Origin: Sediminibacterium ginsengisoli
GTDB lineage: Bacteria; Bacteroidota; Bacteroidia; Chitinophagales; Chitinophagaceae
Assembly: GCA_945865545.1 (NCBI GenBank)
Contig: CAMBEQ010000009.1
Location: 1-64,000 of the forward strand
Direction of reading: 5' to 3'
Length of the DNA stretch: 64,000 nucleotides
Every line of letters begins with the position of its first letter. Position 1 is the first letter of the stretch. A model generated the notes under the pieces. It did not search any database. It saw nothing but the letters and a program-made list of their open reading frames with translations, and was not told where the DNA came from. This document shows, one piece after another, positions 54,934 through 63,800 of this stretch. The translations under genes were made by a program, and so were the position numbers.

Positions 54934-55344
54934 ATGAAGAAAACACATCTTATTTTATTGGTATTAATTGCTGCGGCGATAGTAGTTTTAATTAGCTATA
55001 CTGGCGATTTAAGTAGTTATGAAACTATTGGTTCTGCCAAACAAAAGGAAGGCAAGTTTGTGAACTTAATTGTCAAAATGGACAAGTCGGTTCCTGTTCA
55101 ATATGATCCTGTTAAAGACCCTAATTTACTGCAATTTAATGTGCAGGATAGCTTAGGGGGTAAAATAGCAGTAGTGTATCATAATACCATGCCAACAGAT
55201 ATGGAGAAGTCTGAAAGATTGGTATTAAAAGGCAAAGTACAAGGAGATCATTTTGAATGTTCAGCTATTGTTATGAAATGTCCATCCAAATACAAGGACA
55301 ACCCCAATGCAATGCAAGAGCAACCGGTAACAATAAGCAATTAA
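54934..55344 (+). CDS. ccmE: Cytochrome c maturation protein CcmE, CxxxY type
   Basis: Membrane-anchored periplasmic heme chaperone that passes heme to CcmF. One N-terminal helix (residues ~5-22) anchors an OB-fold domain (KFVNLIVKMDKSVPVQYD, LLQFNVQDSLGGKIAVVYH, GKVQGDHFECSAIVMKCPSKY). In E. coli CcmE the heme binds His130 of HxxxY; here the site reads Cys116-Pro-Ser-Lys-Tyr120. The Cys form is known from archaeal and deltaproteobacterial CcmE. 136 residues. ccmF follows after 17 bp. No other ccm genes are in the window. Confidence 0.9.
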   Translation: MKKTHLILLVLIAAAIVVLISYTGDLSSYETIGSAKQKEGKFVNLIVKMDKSVPVQYDPVKDPNLLQFNVQDSLGGKIAVVYHNTMPTDMEKSERLVLKGKVQGDHFECSAIVMKCPSKYKDNPNAMQEQPVTISN

Positions 55345-55361
55345 TAATTTCAATTAGGTAA

Positions 55362-57800
55362 ATGAATACAACGAAGTTTATTGGCGAGCAATTACTGCCT
55401 GGTCAAATAGGATATTTTTTAACGATACTTACTTTAGTAGCCTCTTTATTATCCACTTTTGCTTTCGCAAAAGCATTTTTTTCAAAAGAGCTAACGATAC
55501 AAAACCAATGGCATAAATTAGCCAAAATTGCATTTTATATAGAAGCAGTAGCAGTATTTTCTTGCTTTATTGTTCTTTTCTATATCATCAACAATCATTT
55601 GTTTGAATACAAATATGCTTACATGCATAGCGATAAGAATTTGCCTTTTCAATACTTGCTAAGTTGTTTTTGGGAAGGGCAGGAGGGAAGTTTTTTACTT
55701 TGGAGCTTTTGGCATTGTGTATTGGGCTTATTTGTATTAGCGAGATTAAAAAAATGGAATAACAATATTAATGGGGTGATGATGGTATTGAACTTTGTTC
55801 AATTTTGTTTGGCCACGATGGTAGTAGGCTTATTTATTTTTGATTCAAAAATAGGAAGTAGTCCATTTCTATTATTAAGAGAAGAAATGAACTGGCCGAT
55901 ACTTTCTCGTCCCGATTATTTAAATTTAATTAAAGATGGCACTGGTTTAAATACTTTATTACAGAATTATTGGATGGTGATTCATCCTCCCATTTTATTT
56001 TTAGGTTTTGCTTCTACTACCATCCCTTTTGGTTTTGCAGTAGCAGGTTTAATAAAGAAAGATCATGACTGGATGGATCGATGTTTACCATGGGCCACTT
56101 TTTCTGCAGGGATATTAGGACTGGGTATAATGATGGGCGCGGCTTGGGCTTATGAAAGTTTAACCTTTGGAGGTTATTGGGCCTGGGATCCAGTGGAGAA
56201 TGCCTCTTTAGTTCCTTGGTTAACTTTAGTTTCCGCTATACATGCATGTATTATTTATAGGAAAACAGGAGGTAGTTTAAAAACCACTTACTTGTTTTTT
56301 GGAATTAGTTTTTTATTGGTATTGTATTCTACTTTTTTAACAAGAAGTGGCATATTGGGGGATACTTCGGTGCATGCTTTTACCGATTTAGGAATGAATG
56401 GGCAATTGTTAGGCTTCTTATTAATATTTGTCATTCCTTATTTTGCATTATTTCTAGCGAGGTATAAATCTATGGCTGCGCCTCAAAAAGAAGATGAAAT
56501 TAAAAGTAGAGAGTTTTGGATGTTAGTAGGTTCGCTCATTTTATTTTTATCCGCAGTGGTGATTATTGCTATTACTTCTATTCCAGTTTTCAATAAGCTA
56601 TTTGGAACTAAAATTGCTCCGCCAGAAGATGCTGCTTTTGCACACAATCAAGTACAAGTGTTTGTGGCCATTATTATTGGTTTACTTACGGCTATTGGGC
56701 AGTTTTTAAAGTTCAAAGGAACAACAGGGGATTATATCAAACAAAAAATTACTATACCCTTATTAATCGCAATTGCCTTGAGTGCAGTGGTGTATATATT
56801 TGTAGGTGTAAAGTATGACGAAAAAGGCATTGGGTTCACAGGAGCTATTTATGTAGCTTTATTCGCTTCCATTTTTACCGTAGTAGCTAATTTATTTTAT
56901 TTTATTTCTGTTCAAAAATGGAAACTAAAATCTGCTGGTGCTTCCATAGGACATATTGGATTTGGAATGGTATTGGTAGGCATTTTAATTTCTTCTTCCA
57001 ATAAAACTGTTTTAAGTTGGAATACCACGGGCATTAGTCCTTTGCGAATGGAGTCCAATAAAAATCCAGCAGGTAATCCGAGAGAAAATATTACTTTATT
57101 TCAAGGTATTTCCACAGACATGGGGAAGTATATGGTTACTTATATTAGAGATACTTTTGACATTTTAGATAAAAGATTTTTTGAATTAAAGTTCATAGAG
57201 AAAGCCACAGGCTATGAGTTTTTATTGTATCCAGACGTATTAAAAAACAATAAGGGGATGGAAGGATTTTCGGCCAACCCTTCCTCTAAGCATTATTGGA
57301 ACAAAGATATTTTTGTATATGCCACTTCTTTTCAAGAGCATGCAGAAGAGGATACGACTAGGTTTGTTCCACATAAAATGGCCATTGGGGATTCTATTTT
57401 TTATAGCAATGGGTATATTAAGTTAGATAAGGTGTTGATTAATCCAAATGCGAATAGACCCGCTGGAAGCAATGAATTGATTTTACAAATGTCTGTCACT
57501 TCAAAAGAAGGTTTAAAGTATCAAGCCAATCCAGGTATCATTTTACAAGGGATGGAATTACAAAATAATTATGATACAGTAAAGGCTCAAAATATTGTGT
57601 TAAGTTTTAATAAAGTGGTAGACCAAAAAAATGGAGTATTAGAAATTGGAGTGAAGGAATCCGCAGCATTAACCAACTTAATTACTTTAAAAGCCTATGA
57701 ATTCCCATTCATTAATGTACTATGGTTAGGAATCATTGTAATGGTTTTTGGCTTTGGTTTGGCTACGGTGAATCGAGTGAGGAAGTTAAGAGCGAAGTAA
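55362..57800 (+). CDS. ccmF: Cytochrome c-type biogenesis protein CcmF
   Basis: Inner-membrane heme lyase of cytochrome c assembly. The 812-residue multi-helix protein has the tryptophan-rich WWD motif GGYWAWDPVENASLVPWL near residues 269-287, heme-coordinating His in the surrounding loops (for example NYWMVIHPPILFLG and AIHACIIYRKTGG), and a large periplasmic domain before the last helix (~600-780). Length suits CcmF. It follows ccmE closely; CcmA-D, G and H are missing here. Confidence 0.93.
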   Translation: MNTTKFIGEQLLPGQIGYFLTILTLVASLLSTFAFAKAFFSKELTIQNQWHKLAKIAFYIEAVAVFSCFIVLFYIINNHLFEYKYAYMHSDKNLPFQYLLSCFWEGQEGSFLLWSFWHCVLGLFVLARLKKWNNNINGVMMVLNFVQFCLATMVVGLFIFDSKIGSSPFLLLREEMNWPILSRPDYLNLIKDGTGLNTLLQNYWMVIHPPILFLGFASTTIPFGFAVAGLIKKDHDWMDRCLPWATFSAGILGLGIMMGAAWAYESLTFGGYWAWDPVENASLVPWLTLVSAIHACIIYRKTGGSLKTTYLFFGISFLLVLYSTFLTRSGILGDTSVHAFTDLGMNGQLLGFLLIFVIPYFALFLARYKSMAAPQKEDEIKSREFWMLVGSLILFLSAVVIIAITSIPVFNKLFGTKIAPPEDAAFAHNQVQVFVAIIIGLLTAIGQFLKFKGTTGDYIKQKITIPLLIAIALSAVVYIFVGVKYDEKGIGFTGAIYVALFASIFTVVANLFYFISVQKWKLKSAGASIGHIGFGMVLVGILISSSNKTVLSWNTTGISPLRMESNKNPAGNPRENITLFQGISTDMGKYMVTYIRDTFDILDKRFFELKFIEKATGYEFLLYPDVLKNNKGMEGFSANPSSKHYWNKDIFVYATSFQEHAEEDTTRFVPHKMAIGDSIFYSNGYIKLDKVLINPNANRPAGSNELILQMSVTSKEGLKYQANPGIILQGMELQNNYDTVKAQNIVLSFNKVVDQKNGVLEIGVKESAALTNLITLKAYEFPFINVLWLGIIVMVFGFGLATVNRVRKLRAK

Positions 57801-57806
57801 AGAGTC

Positions 57807-57850
57807 AGTTAAAAGGGGCTATTAAATAGTATTTTAACTTAGTTTTTTAT
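57807..57850 (+). terminator. Possible terminator after ccmF
   Basis: AGTTAAAA (57807-57814) pairs with TTTTAACT (57832-57839) over a 17-nt loop, followed by a T-run. The stem is AT-rich, so the strength is doubtful. Confidence 0.45.
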
Positions 57851-57855
57851 TTAAA

Positions 57856-57888
57856 ATTGATTCATTGAGGTTACATTTTATAATTTTG
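57856..57888 (+). promoter_or_regulatory. Promoter before the DUF4294 gene, -7 TAATTTTG
   Basis: TAATTTTG at 57881-57888 matches TAnnTTTG. ATTG at 57856-57859 is a weak -33, 21 bp upstream. The ATG is at 57902. Confidence 0.5.
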
Positions 57889-57901
57889 TGTATCAATATA
57901 T

Positions 57902-58513
57902 ATGAATAAGCGTTTATTATATAGTATGGTATTTTGTTGTTCGCTTATAGCAGCAACCCAACTAAATGCGCAATCAGGTATGAATGATACTTTGAGGGTG
58001 GAAGCTTTCATTACACCTGAGGGAGATACCATCCCACAATCTTGGTTACCTCCTGCGGAAGTGAATGCCATTCAAACCGCCAATTGGAGGAAATATTGGC
58101 AAAATTGGACAAGACTAAGAAATGCAGTGTATGTAACTTATCCTTATGCTAAAACAGCAGGTAAAATTATTTCTGAAGTAAATATACAATTGGCGAATGT
58201 GCCCGATGATCGTCAAAGAAAACAAATTATTAAATCAAGAGAAAAGGAATTAAAAAGAGACTTTGCCGATAAAGTAACCAATTTGTCTGTGTATCAGGGT
58301 AAGGTATTAATGAAATTAATTAATAGAGAAACAGGTAATAACTGTTATGCAATTATAAAAGAGTTCAAGGGTGGCTTTAATGCTGGATTTTGGCAGACAG
58401 TTGCTTTTGTTTTTGGAAGTAATTTGAAGCAACAATATGATGCTAAAGGCGATGATAAAGACATTGAAAAAATAGTCTTGGAGGTACAAAAATTATACGG
58501 GTACAAAGGATAG
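57902..58513 (+). CDS. DUF4294 family secreted protein
   Basis: A 203-residue protein with a signal peptide (about 1-24, ending LNAQ). It has a conserved core YVTYPYAKTAGKIISEVNIQLANV and REKELKRDFADKVTNLSVYQGKVLMKLINRETG, and FNAGFWQTVAFVFGSNLKQQYD near the end, which match the DUF4294 pattern of Bacteroidota. No enzyme motif is seen. It is placed between ccmF and glnS with its own promoter-like box. Function unknown. Confidence 0.82.
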   Translation: MNKRLLYSMVFCCSLIAATQLNAQSGMNDTLRVEAFITPEGDTIPQSWLPPAEVNAIQTANWRKYWQNWTRLRNAVYVTYPYAKTAGKIISEVNIQLANVPDDRQRKQIIKSREKELKRDFADKVTNLSVYQGKVLMKLINRETGNNCYAIIKEFKGGFNAGFWQTVAFVFGSNLKQQYDAKGDDKDIEKIVLEVQKLYGYKG

Positions 58514-58561
58514 GTTTTTGAGCCCTATTTTAGTATCTTTACCCGAATAGTTCCATCCAAA

Positions 58562-60217
58562 ATGAGTGAAGAAAAAAGTTTAAATTTTATTGAAGAAATT
58601 ATTTCCCAAGATTTAGCATCCGGTAAATATGCACAAATATTAACCAGATTTCCTCCCGAGCCCAATGGTTATTTACATATAGGTCATGCCAAAAGCATTT
58701 GTTTAAACTTTGGATTATCAAACCATTTTGGAGGAGGTACTAATTTAAGATTTGATGATACCAACCCCACAACAGAAGAAACAGAATATGTAGAAAGTAT
58801 AAAAGCCGATTTACAATGGCTGGGATTTAATTGGGTAAAAGAATGTTATGCTTCTGATTATTTTGATACATTATATGGATTTGCTGTACAATTAATTGAA
58901 AAAGGTTTAGCCTATGTAGATGATAGCAGTCCCGAAGAAATAGCCTTACAAAAAGGGACACCTACTGCAGCCGGAACTGGGAATGAATATAGAAACAGGT
59001 CCATCGCAGAAAATTTGGAGTTATTTACCAATATGAAGGCGGGTAAATATACAGATGGTGCAAAAGTGTTAAGAGCTAAAATTGATTTAGCCAATCCTAA
59101 TATGCTTTTGAGAGATCCTATATTATATCGTATAAAAAAGGCGCATCATCACCGTACGGGCGATACATGGTGTATCTATCCCATGTACGATTTTGCACAT
59201 GGCCAAAGCGATGCTATTGAACAAATCACCCATTCCATTTGTACTTTGGAATTTATTCCACATAGAGCTTTGTATGATTGGGGTATTGAAAATTTAGGTA
59301 TTTATCCTTCCAAACAATATGAATTTTCACGTTTAAACATTACTTATACTATTTTAAGTAAAAGAAAATTATTGCAATTGGTACAAGAGGCTCATGTTGC
59401 TAGCTGGGATGATCCAAGGATGCCTACCATTAGCGGTATGCGTCGAAGAGGGTATACCCCAGAAAGTATCAGAGATTTTTGTGATCGAATTGGTATTGCC
59501 AAAAGAGAGAATATTATAGATTTTAGTTTATTGGAATTTTGTGTGAGAGAACATTTGAATAAAATTGCTCAAAGAAGAATGGTAGTAACTGATCCTATTA
59601 AATTAGTGATTACTAATTATGAACAAGGGGAAGAAATACTGCAGTCAGAAAACAATCCCGAAGATGCAGACGGAGGTGCAAGAGCTGTCCCATTTAGCAA
59701 AGAGTTATGGATAGAAAGGGGCGATTTCATGGAAGAGCCCACTAAAAAATATTTTAGATTAGGGCCTGGCTTAATGGTGCGTTTAAAGAGTGCCTATATT
59801 GTTAAATGTGAAAGCTTTGAAAAAGACGCAGCAGGGGTGGTGCAAACAGTATTTGTAACCTATGTACCGGAGAGTAAGAGTGGGTCTGATACTTCAGGCA
59901 TACACGTTAAAGGAACCTTACATTGGGTAAGTGCTCAACATGCAGTGCCGGTGGTATTGAATGAGTATGACCGTTTATTTAAAGTAGAGGATGTGGATGG
60001 TGCTGAAGGCGATTTTAAGGATTATCTCAATGATCAATCTTTAACAAAGACCAATGCATGGGCAGAGCCTGCTTTGGTTACTGACCGATTAGATGCACGT
60101 TTTCAATTTATCAGAAAAGGCTATTTTTATCAAGATACCACCAGTACCAAAGGGGCATTGGTTTTTAATCGTACGGTTACATTGAAAGATGCTTGGGCCA
60201 AAGAGCAAAAAAAATAA
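58562..60217 (+). CDS. glnS: Glutaminyl-tRNA synthetase
   Basis: Class I aminoacyl-tRNA synthetase charging tRNA-Gln directly. HIGH motif at residues 39-42 (PPEPNGYLHIGHAKS), the second ATP motif as LSKRK near 265-270, and FDDTNPTTEETEYVESI typical of the GlnRS/GluRS group. The YTPESIRDFCDRIGIAKRE segment and the two C-terminal anticodon-binding barrels mark GlnRS. 551 residues is normal. Its presence implies that Gln-tRNA need not be made by amidation. Confidence 0.96.
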   Translation: MSEEKSLNFIEEIISQDLASGKYAQILTRFPPEPNGYLHIGHAKSICLNFGLSNHFGGGTNLRFDDTNPTTEETEYVESIKADLQWLGFNWVKECYASDYFDTLYGFAVQLIEKGLAYVDDSSPEEIALQKGTPTAAGTGNEYRNRSIAENLELFTNMKAGKYTDGAKVLRAKIDLANPNMLLRDPILYRIKKAHHHRTGDTWCIYPMYDFAHGQSDAIEQITHSICTLEFIPHRALYDWGIENLGIYPSKQYEFSRLNITYTILSKRKLLQLVQEAHVASWDDPRMPTISGMRRRGYTPESIRDFCDRIGIAKRENIIDFSLLEFCVREHLNKIAQRRMVVTDPIKLVITNYEQGEEILQSENNPEDADGGARAVPFSKELWIERGDFMEEPTKKYFRLGPGLMVRLKSAYIVKCESFEKDAAGVVQTVFVTYVPESKSGSDTSGIHVKGTLHWVSAQHAVPVVLNEYDRLFKVEDVDGAEGDFKDYLNDQSLTKTNAWAEPALVTDRLDARFQFIRKGYFYQDTTSTKGALVFNRTVTLKDAWAKEQKK

Positions 60218-60236
60218 TTACCACAAATTTATTTGA

Positions 60237-61583
60237 ATGTTAACGCTCGAAAACTTTACAAAAAATTGGGAGAAAAAGTTTCCAGCGCTCAATATAAAAA
60301 ATACGCATTTTATTATTGCAGTGAGTGGTGGGGTAGACAGCATAGTTTTAGCTCATGTGCTGTATGCGCTAAAAGCCAATTGTACCATTGCGCATGTTAA
60401 TTTTCAATTAAGAGGGGCCGAAAGTGATAGGGATGAGCAATTTGTTACTGATTTTGCTAAAAAATTTAATTTTCCTTTACAGTTGCATCGGGTGGATACT
60501 TTAAAATATGCAGTATTGTATAAAATGGGTATACAGGAAGCGGCTCGTGAAATAAGGTATGCCTGGTTTGAATCTTTATTAAAAAAAGAAGATGTGTTAA
60601 TAACGGCGCATCATGCAGATGATCAAATAGAGACGGTATTAATGCAATTATTTAGAGGTACGGGTTTACATGGTTTAACAGGTATACCCCATAGACGTAA
60701 TGATGTTTTAAATTTAGCAAGGCCTTTATTGCCTTTTACTAAAGAGCAGATTAAAGCCTATGCCAGTGAAAATGAATTAGAATTTGTGGAAGATAGTTCT
60801 AATAGTAAGGATGATTATACCCGTAATCTCATTAGAAATAAAATTATTCCTCAAATACAAACGGTGTATCCTAATGTGAATGAAAATATATTTTATACAG
60901 CTGAGAAATTAAAAGAAGCGGAGGCCATTGTAGAGGCGACTGTTGCAGCGTTTTGGAAAAAAGGATTTAAAACCAAGAAAGGGATACGCACTTTACCAAT
61001 TAGTTATTGGAATAAGGTCAAGGGCAATGCTACCTATACTTGGGGATTAATTCAGCCTTTTGGGTTTAAGCCAGCCCAAATTGTAGAAGTACATAAATTA
61101 TTGGAGGCCACTAATGGAGCGTATATTGGAACACCTACGCATCGATTTATTAAATTTAAGGAAGAAATACAAATAGTATCTAATGATACCAGCAAAGAGC
61201 ATTTAGTGATTTATGTAGGAGAAGGGATATTGCAAATAAAAAATGGAAGTTTACATTTTGAAATGCTGGAAGCGAATCAAATAAAGAAAGTAGATCCAAG
61301 TTCGAATATTGCTTATTTAGATGCCGCTAAAATGGATTGGCCTATTTTATATAGAACTTGGCAGTCAACAGATTATTTTTATCCATTGGGGTTACCTAAA
61401 AAAAAGAAACTAAATCATTTTTTAGGCAACTTGAAATTAAGTCCGGCCATTAAAGAACAAGTAGCTATTATTTCAGTAGGGGATAAAATTGCTTGGGTAG
61501 TAGGACATCGAATTGATGATCGTTTTAAAATTACCCCCCAAACTCAAAAGGTTGTAAAAATTACTTACCAAGATAAGTCCTAA
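60237..61583 (+). CDS. tilS: tRNA(Ile)-lysidine synthetase
   Basis: Modifies C34 of tRNA-Ile(CAU) to lysidine, essential for reading AUA. PP-loop SGGVDS at residues 30-35, HVNFQLRGAESDRDEQFV, ITAHHADDQIETVLMQLFRGTGLHGLTGI and the DYTRNLIRNKIIP segment are all diagnostic. A C-terminal TilS domain follows (DRFKITPQTQ). 448 residues is normal. Its 3' end overlaps the convergent rhomboid gene by 23 bp. Confidence 0.95.
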   Translation: MLTLENFTKNWEKKFPALNIKNTHFIIAVSGGVDSIVLAHVLYALKANCTIAHVNFQLRGAESDRDEQFVTDFAKKFNFPLQLHRVDTLKYAVLYKMGIQEAAREIRYAWFESLLKKEDVLITAHHADDQIETVLMQLFRGTGLHGLTGIPHRRNDVLNLARPLLPFTKEQIKAYASENELEFVEDSSNSKDDYTRNLIRNKIIPQIQTVYPNVNENIFYTAEKLKEAEAIVEATVAAFWKKGFKTKKGIRTLPISYWNKVKGNATYTWGLIQPFGFKPAQIVEVHKLLEATNGAYIGTPTHRFIKFKEEIQIVSNDTSKEHLVIYVGEGILQIKNGSLHFEMLEANQIKKVDPSSNIAYLDAAKMDWPILYRTWQSTDYFYPLGLPKKKKLNHFLGNLKLSPAIKEQVAIISVGDKIAWVVGHRIDDRFKITPQTQKVVKITYQDKS

Positions 61584-62199
61584 TCTGATCTATAAATAGG
61601 CTGACCACTTCAACATGACCAATAAAGTAAGCGGTTACTATTAAAAAGACGACGCCATAAATAGAGCCCCATAAATGGGCGCTATGATTAATGCCACCTT
61701 GACCTTTTTTAGAAAGATAAGCAGTGAGTCCAAGGTAAATGGGTCCAAATATAAAACCTGGAATAATAGGCGGGATGATAAAAAATCCTATTTGCATAGT
61801 AGGTTGAAGAAAAATACCAACAAACACAATGGCGGATACAGCACCCGAGGCGCCTAAACTTTGATAATTGTATTGTTTGTAATGATTTAAATAAGTTGGA
61901 ACTAAACAAACCAATAAGGAAGTGATATACAATATAATATAGAAAGTAGAGCCAGCAGTTCCAAAAATCATAGCAAAATATTGTTCTACATAATCGCCAA
62001 ACATAAAAAAGGATAACATATTAAAAGCGAGGTGCATAAAGTCGGCATGAATGAAACCAGAGGTAAAAAAACGATACCACTCATTATGCTGATGAACGGT
62101 GTAAGGATGAAATATTAATTTATCCATTAGCGGCTCGTTGTACATTGCTGCCACCGAAATAGCAACTGTAATAATGGTAATATATAAAGTGATGCTCAT
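61561..62199 (-). CDS. Rhomboid family intramembrane serine protease
   Basis: A 212-residue membrane protein with about six helices. The catalytic Ser118 is in GASGA (LGASGAVSAIVF) and the catalytic His175 is in NHSAHLWGS near the end. The helix-2 His-x4-His-x3-Asn (HADFMHLAFNM) is the oxyanion-side signature. All active-site residues are present, so it should cleave membrane proteins inside the bilayer. It lies 17 bp downstream of rlmH. Confidence 0.93.
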   Translation of the reverse strand: MSITLYITIITVAISVAAMYNEPLMDKLIFHPYTVHQHNEWYRFFTSGFIHADFMHLAFNMLSFFMFGDYVEQYFAMIFGTAGSTFYIILYITSLLVCLVPTYLNHYKQYNYQSLGASGAVSAIVFVGIFLQPTMQIGFFIIPPIIPGFIFGPIYLGLTAYLSKKGQGGINHSAHLWGSIYGVVFLIVTAYFIGHVEVVSLFIDQIRTYLGK

Positions 62200-62216
62200 A
62201 AATAAATTAAATTAGG

Positions 62217-62681
62217 TTATTCGTGGTGGTATTTTTCATTGGCCAAGATACTGCATGCACGGTAAACTTGTTCTGCTAAAATTAATCGAACCAACATGTG
62301 GGGGAAAACCAGTTCAGACAAGGACCAAGTAAATTGTGCACGTTGTTTGATATCCTCCGCCACGCCATAAGCACCTCCAATTAAAAATACGATGCGTTGT
62401 GCACTTTGATTTGCTTTTTGTTGAATCCATTTAGCCAAACCTGGAGAGCTAAGCATTTTGCCTGTTTCGTCCAACAATATAAGTAGATCTGTGGGGTGAA
62501 TTACTTTCAAGATAGCCTGCGCTTCCATTTTCTTTATTTGGACAGGATCAGTGGCTTTGGCTGGAACAATAAGTTGCCAGTCGATAGGATAGTAGTGGCT
62601 AATTCTTTTAGTAAAATTATCCACCCCTTCTTTGATATAGGGTTCATTGGACTTGCCAACAGAAAGGAAGCTTATTTTCAA
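62217..62681 (-). CDS. rlmH: 23S rRNA (pseudouridine1915-N3)-methyltransferase RlmH
   Basis: SPOUT-class methyltransferase that modifies helix 69 of 23S rRNA. The 154-residue protein has VGKSNEPYIKEGVDNFTKRI at the start, the SAM-knot strand IVFLIGGAYGVAEDIKQRA and LSELVFPHMLVRLILAEQVYRACSI with the family's buried Tyr/Arg, ending in EKYHHE. Length normal. First gene of a two-gene unit with the rhomboid protease. Confidence 0.96.
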   Translation of the reverse strand: MKISFLSVGKSNEPYIKEGVDNFTKRISHYYPIDWQLIVPAKATDPVQIKKMEAQAILKVIHPTDLLILLDETGKMLSSPGLAKWIQQKANQSAQRIVFLIGGAYGVAEDIKQRAQFTWSLSELVFPHMLVRLILAEQVYRACSILANEKYHHE

Positions 62682-62847
62682 TAGTTATTATTTGCTCAAA
62701 AATACATTTTATAATTTAAGCCGGTCTAGTTAAACTATTGCTCATTAACATGAAAAAGAACCTTTATATATCATAATATGTTGGTAATCAGTTAATTAAT
62801 TTATACTAAATGCTGTAACAAAACAGCAATTTCAAATATAAAATACA

Positions 62848-62855
62848 TATTTTTG
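62848..62855 (+). promoter_or_regulatory. -7 promoter box (TATTTTTG)
   Basis: Exact TAnnTTTG match, 24 bp before the ATG at 62880. Confidence 0.45.
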
Positions 62856-62879
62856 CACTCAAATTTTACTACCCCCACA

Positions 62880-63353
62880 ATGAAAATGCACCTACGCAAC
62901 ACTGTATTTATTGCACTATTTTTTATCTCTTCACCATTATTTAGTCAAGCCCAAGCAGAGCCCCCTGTAATTGAAACCATTCAAACCACACCCATTGGAG
63001 GCCTAATTTGTAGCTATCAAAAAGTGAGTGAGTTCAATGAAGAGCAATTCCAAGTTCAAATTATTTTTAAGAATCAAAAGTACATTTACAAACAAGAATC
63101 AGATACTATTAAAATTAATGATAAAATGAATCTTACTTCTTTAATTAAAGATTTAAAAGAAGGATTGACAATTATCGAGGACAATGAAAAAAGTAAAACC
63201 TTTGACAGAGGAGTTTATATAATTTCTAAAGACAATAACTATTTAGACAATCATTTTCTTACTTTTTGGAATAAGGAGTACAATATAAGTACAACATTAA
63301 ATAAAACTCATACCAATGAATTAATAGACTGGTTAAACAATATCAAGTTGTAA
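62880..63353 (+). CDS. Uncharacterised secreted protein
   Basis: A 157-residue protein whose ATG at 62880 gives a signal peptide (MKMHLRNTVFIALFFISS, cut near FSQAQ). An in-frame TTG at 62853 would overlap the promoter box. The mature part is Lys-rich and looks beta-rich with a C-terminal helix (TNELIDWLNNIKL). No cysteines in pairs, no known motif. I recognise no family. A perfect terminator follows. Confidence 0.72.
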   Translation: MKMHLRNTVFIALFFISSPLFSQAQAEPPVIETIQTTPIGGLICSYQKVSEFNEEQFQVQIIFKNQKYIYKQESDTIKINDKMNLTSLIKDLKEGLTIIEDNEKSKTFDRGVYIISKDNNYLDNHFLTFWNKEYNISTTLNKTHTNELIDWLNNIKL

Positions 63354-63397
63354 TTTTTAAGGTATAAAACTAATTTAATCATCTTTGTATTAGATAC

Positions 63398-63430
63398 AAA
63401 AAGGCCCCCCGAGAATCGGGGGGCCTTTTT
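63398..63430. terminator. Perfect two-way terminator
   Basis: AAAAAGGCCCCCCGA pairs with TCGGGGGGCCTTTTT (15 bp) around a 3-nt loop. It ends the 62880 gene on + and could stop transcription coming from the minus side. Confidence 0.92.
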
Positions 63431-63448
63431 AATCAACTATTGTAAATT

Positions 63449-63622
63449 CTATTGAAGAATTGGTAATTTATCAAACATTACAACTTTTGGAACATTTGCT
63501 GCATTATTATTTAATTCACTTTGAGGATACAATAAACGTTGTATAAAGGCACTAGCCACTTTAACTTTAGTTGGAGTAACATTGCTTATAACTGGGATGG
63601 CTTGCATTCCATTAGGGTAAGC
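63449..63622 (-). pseudogene. C-terminal remnant of a SusD-like outer-membrane lipoprotein
   Basis: The minus strand encodes 57 residues ending in a normal stop, entered directly after an in-frame TAA. The sequence QRLLYPQSELNNNAANVPK matches the C-terminal tail of SusD/RagB-type nutrient-binding lipoproteins (the R-x-x-YPxSE-x-N pattern). The ~450 residues that should precede it are missing and the bases upstream are AT-rich junk. This is read as a decayed gene. The family call rests on one short motif. Confidence 0.5.
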
Positions 63623-63752
63623 TTAATTATGTCTTCTAACATCCAATTCAGCTATTTATAGACTTTTTTATATTAAAATAATTTTAATTTATTTATAATT
63701 TAAAAAGAGTTATTTATATAATATTAAATATCTTAATATAAATTTTTCTTAC
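63623..63752. other. AT-rich stretch without visible gene
   Basis: Part of the 447-bp gap 63354-63800. About 85% A+T, with stops in all frames and no paired structure beyond what low complexity gives. I see no gene or site here. Confidence 0.6.
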
Positions 63753-63789
63753 AAAAAAAACGCTGTAAATTCAAAATTTACAGCGTTTT
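63753..63789 (-). terminator. Terminator after tRNA-Arg
   Basis: On the minus strand, an 11-bp stem CGCTGTAAATT/AATTTACAGCG (3-nt loop), extended by A-T pairs, is followed by a run of eight T. It lies 12 bp past the tRNA 3' end. Confidence 0.88.
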
Positions 63790-63800
63790 GCTAAGTTTTG

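Noticed and set aside
54869..54946. N-terminal extension of the small membrane protein gene
   Set aside because: It would overlap the start of ccmE and its promoter on the other strand; the ATG at 54868 fits better.
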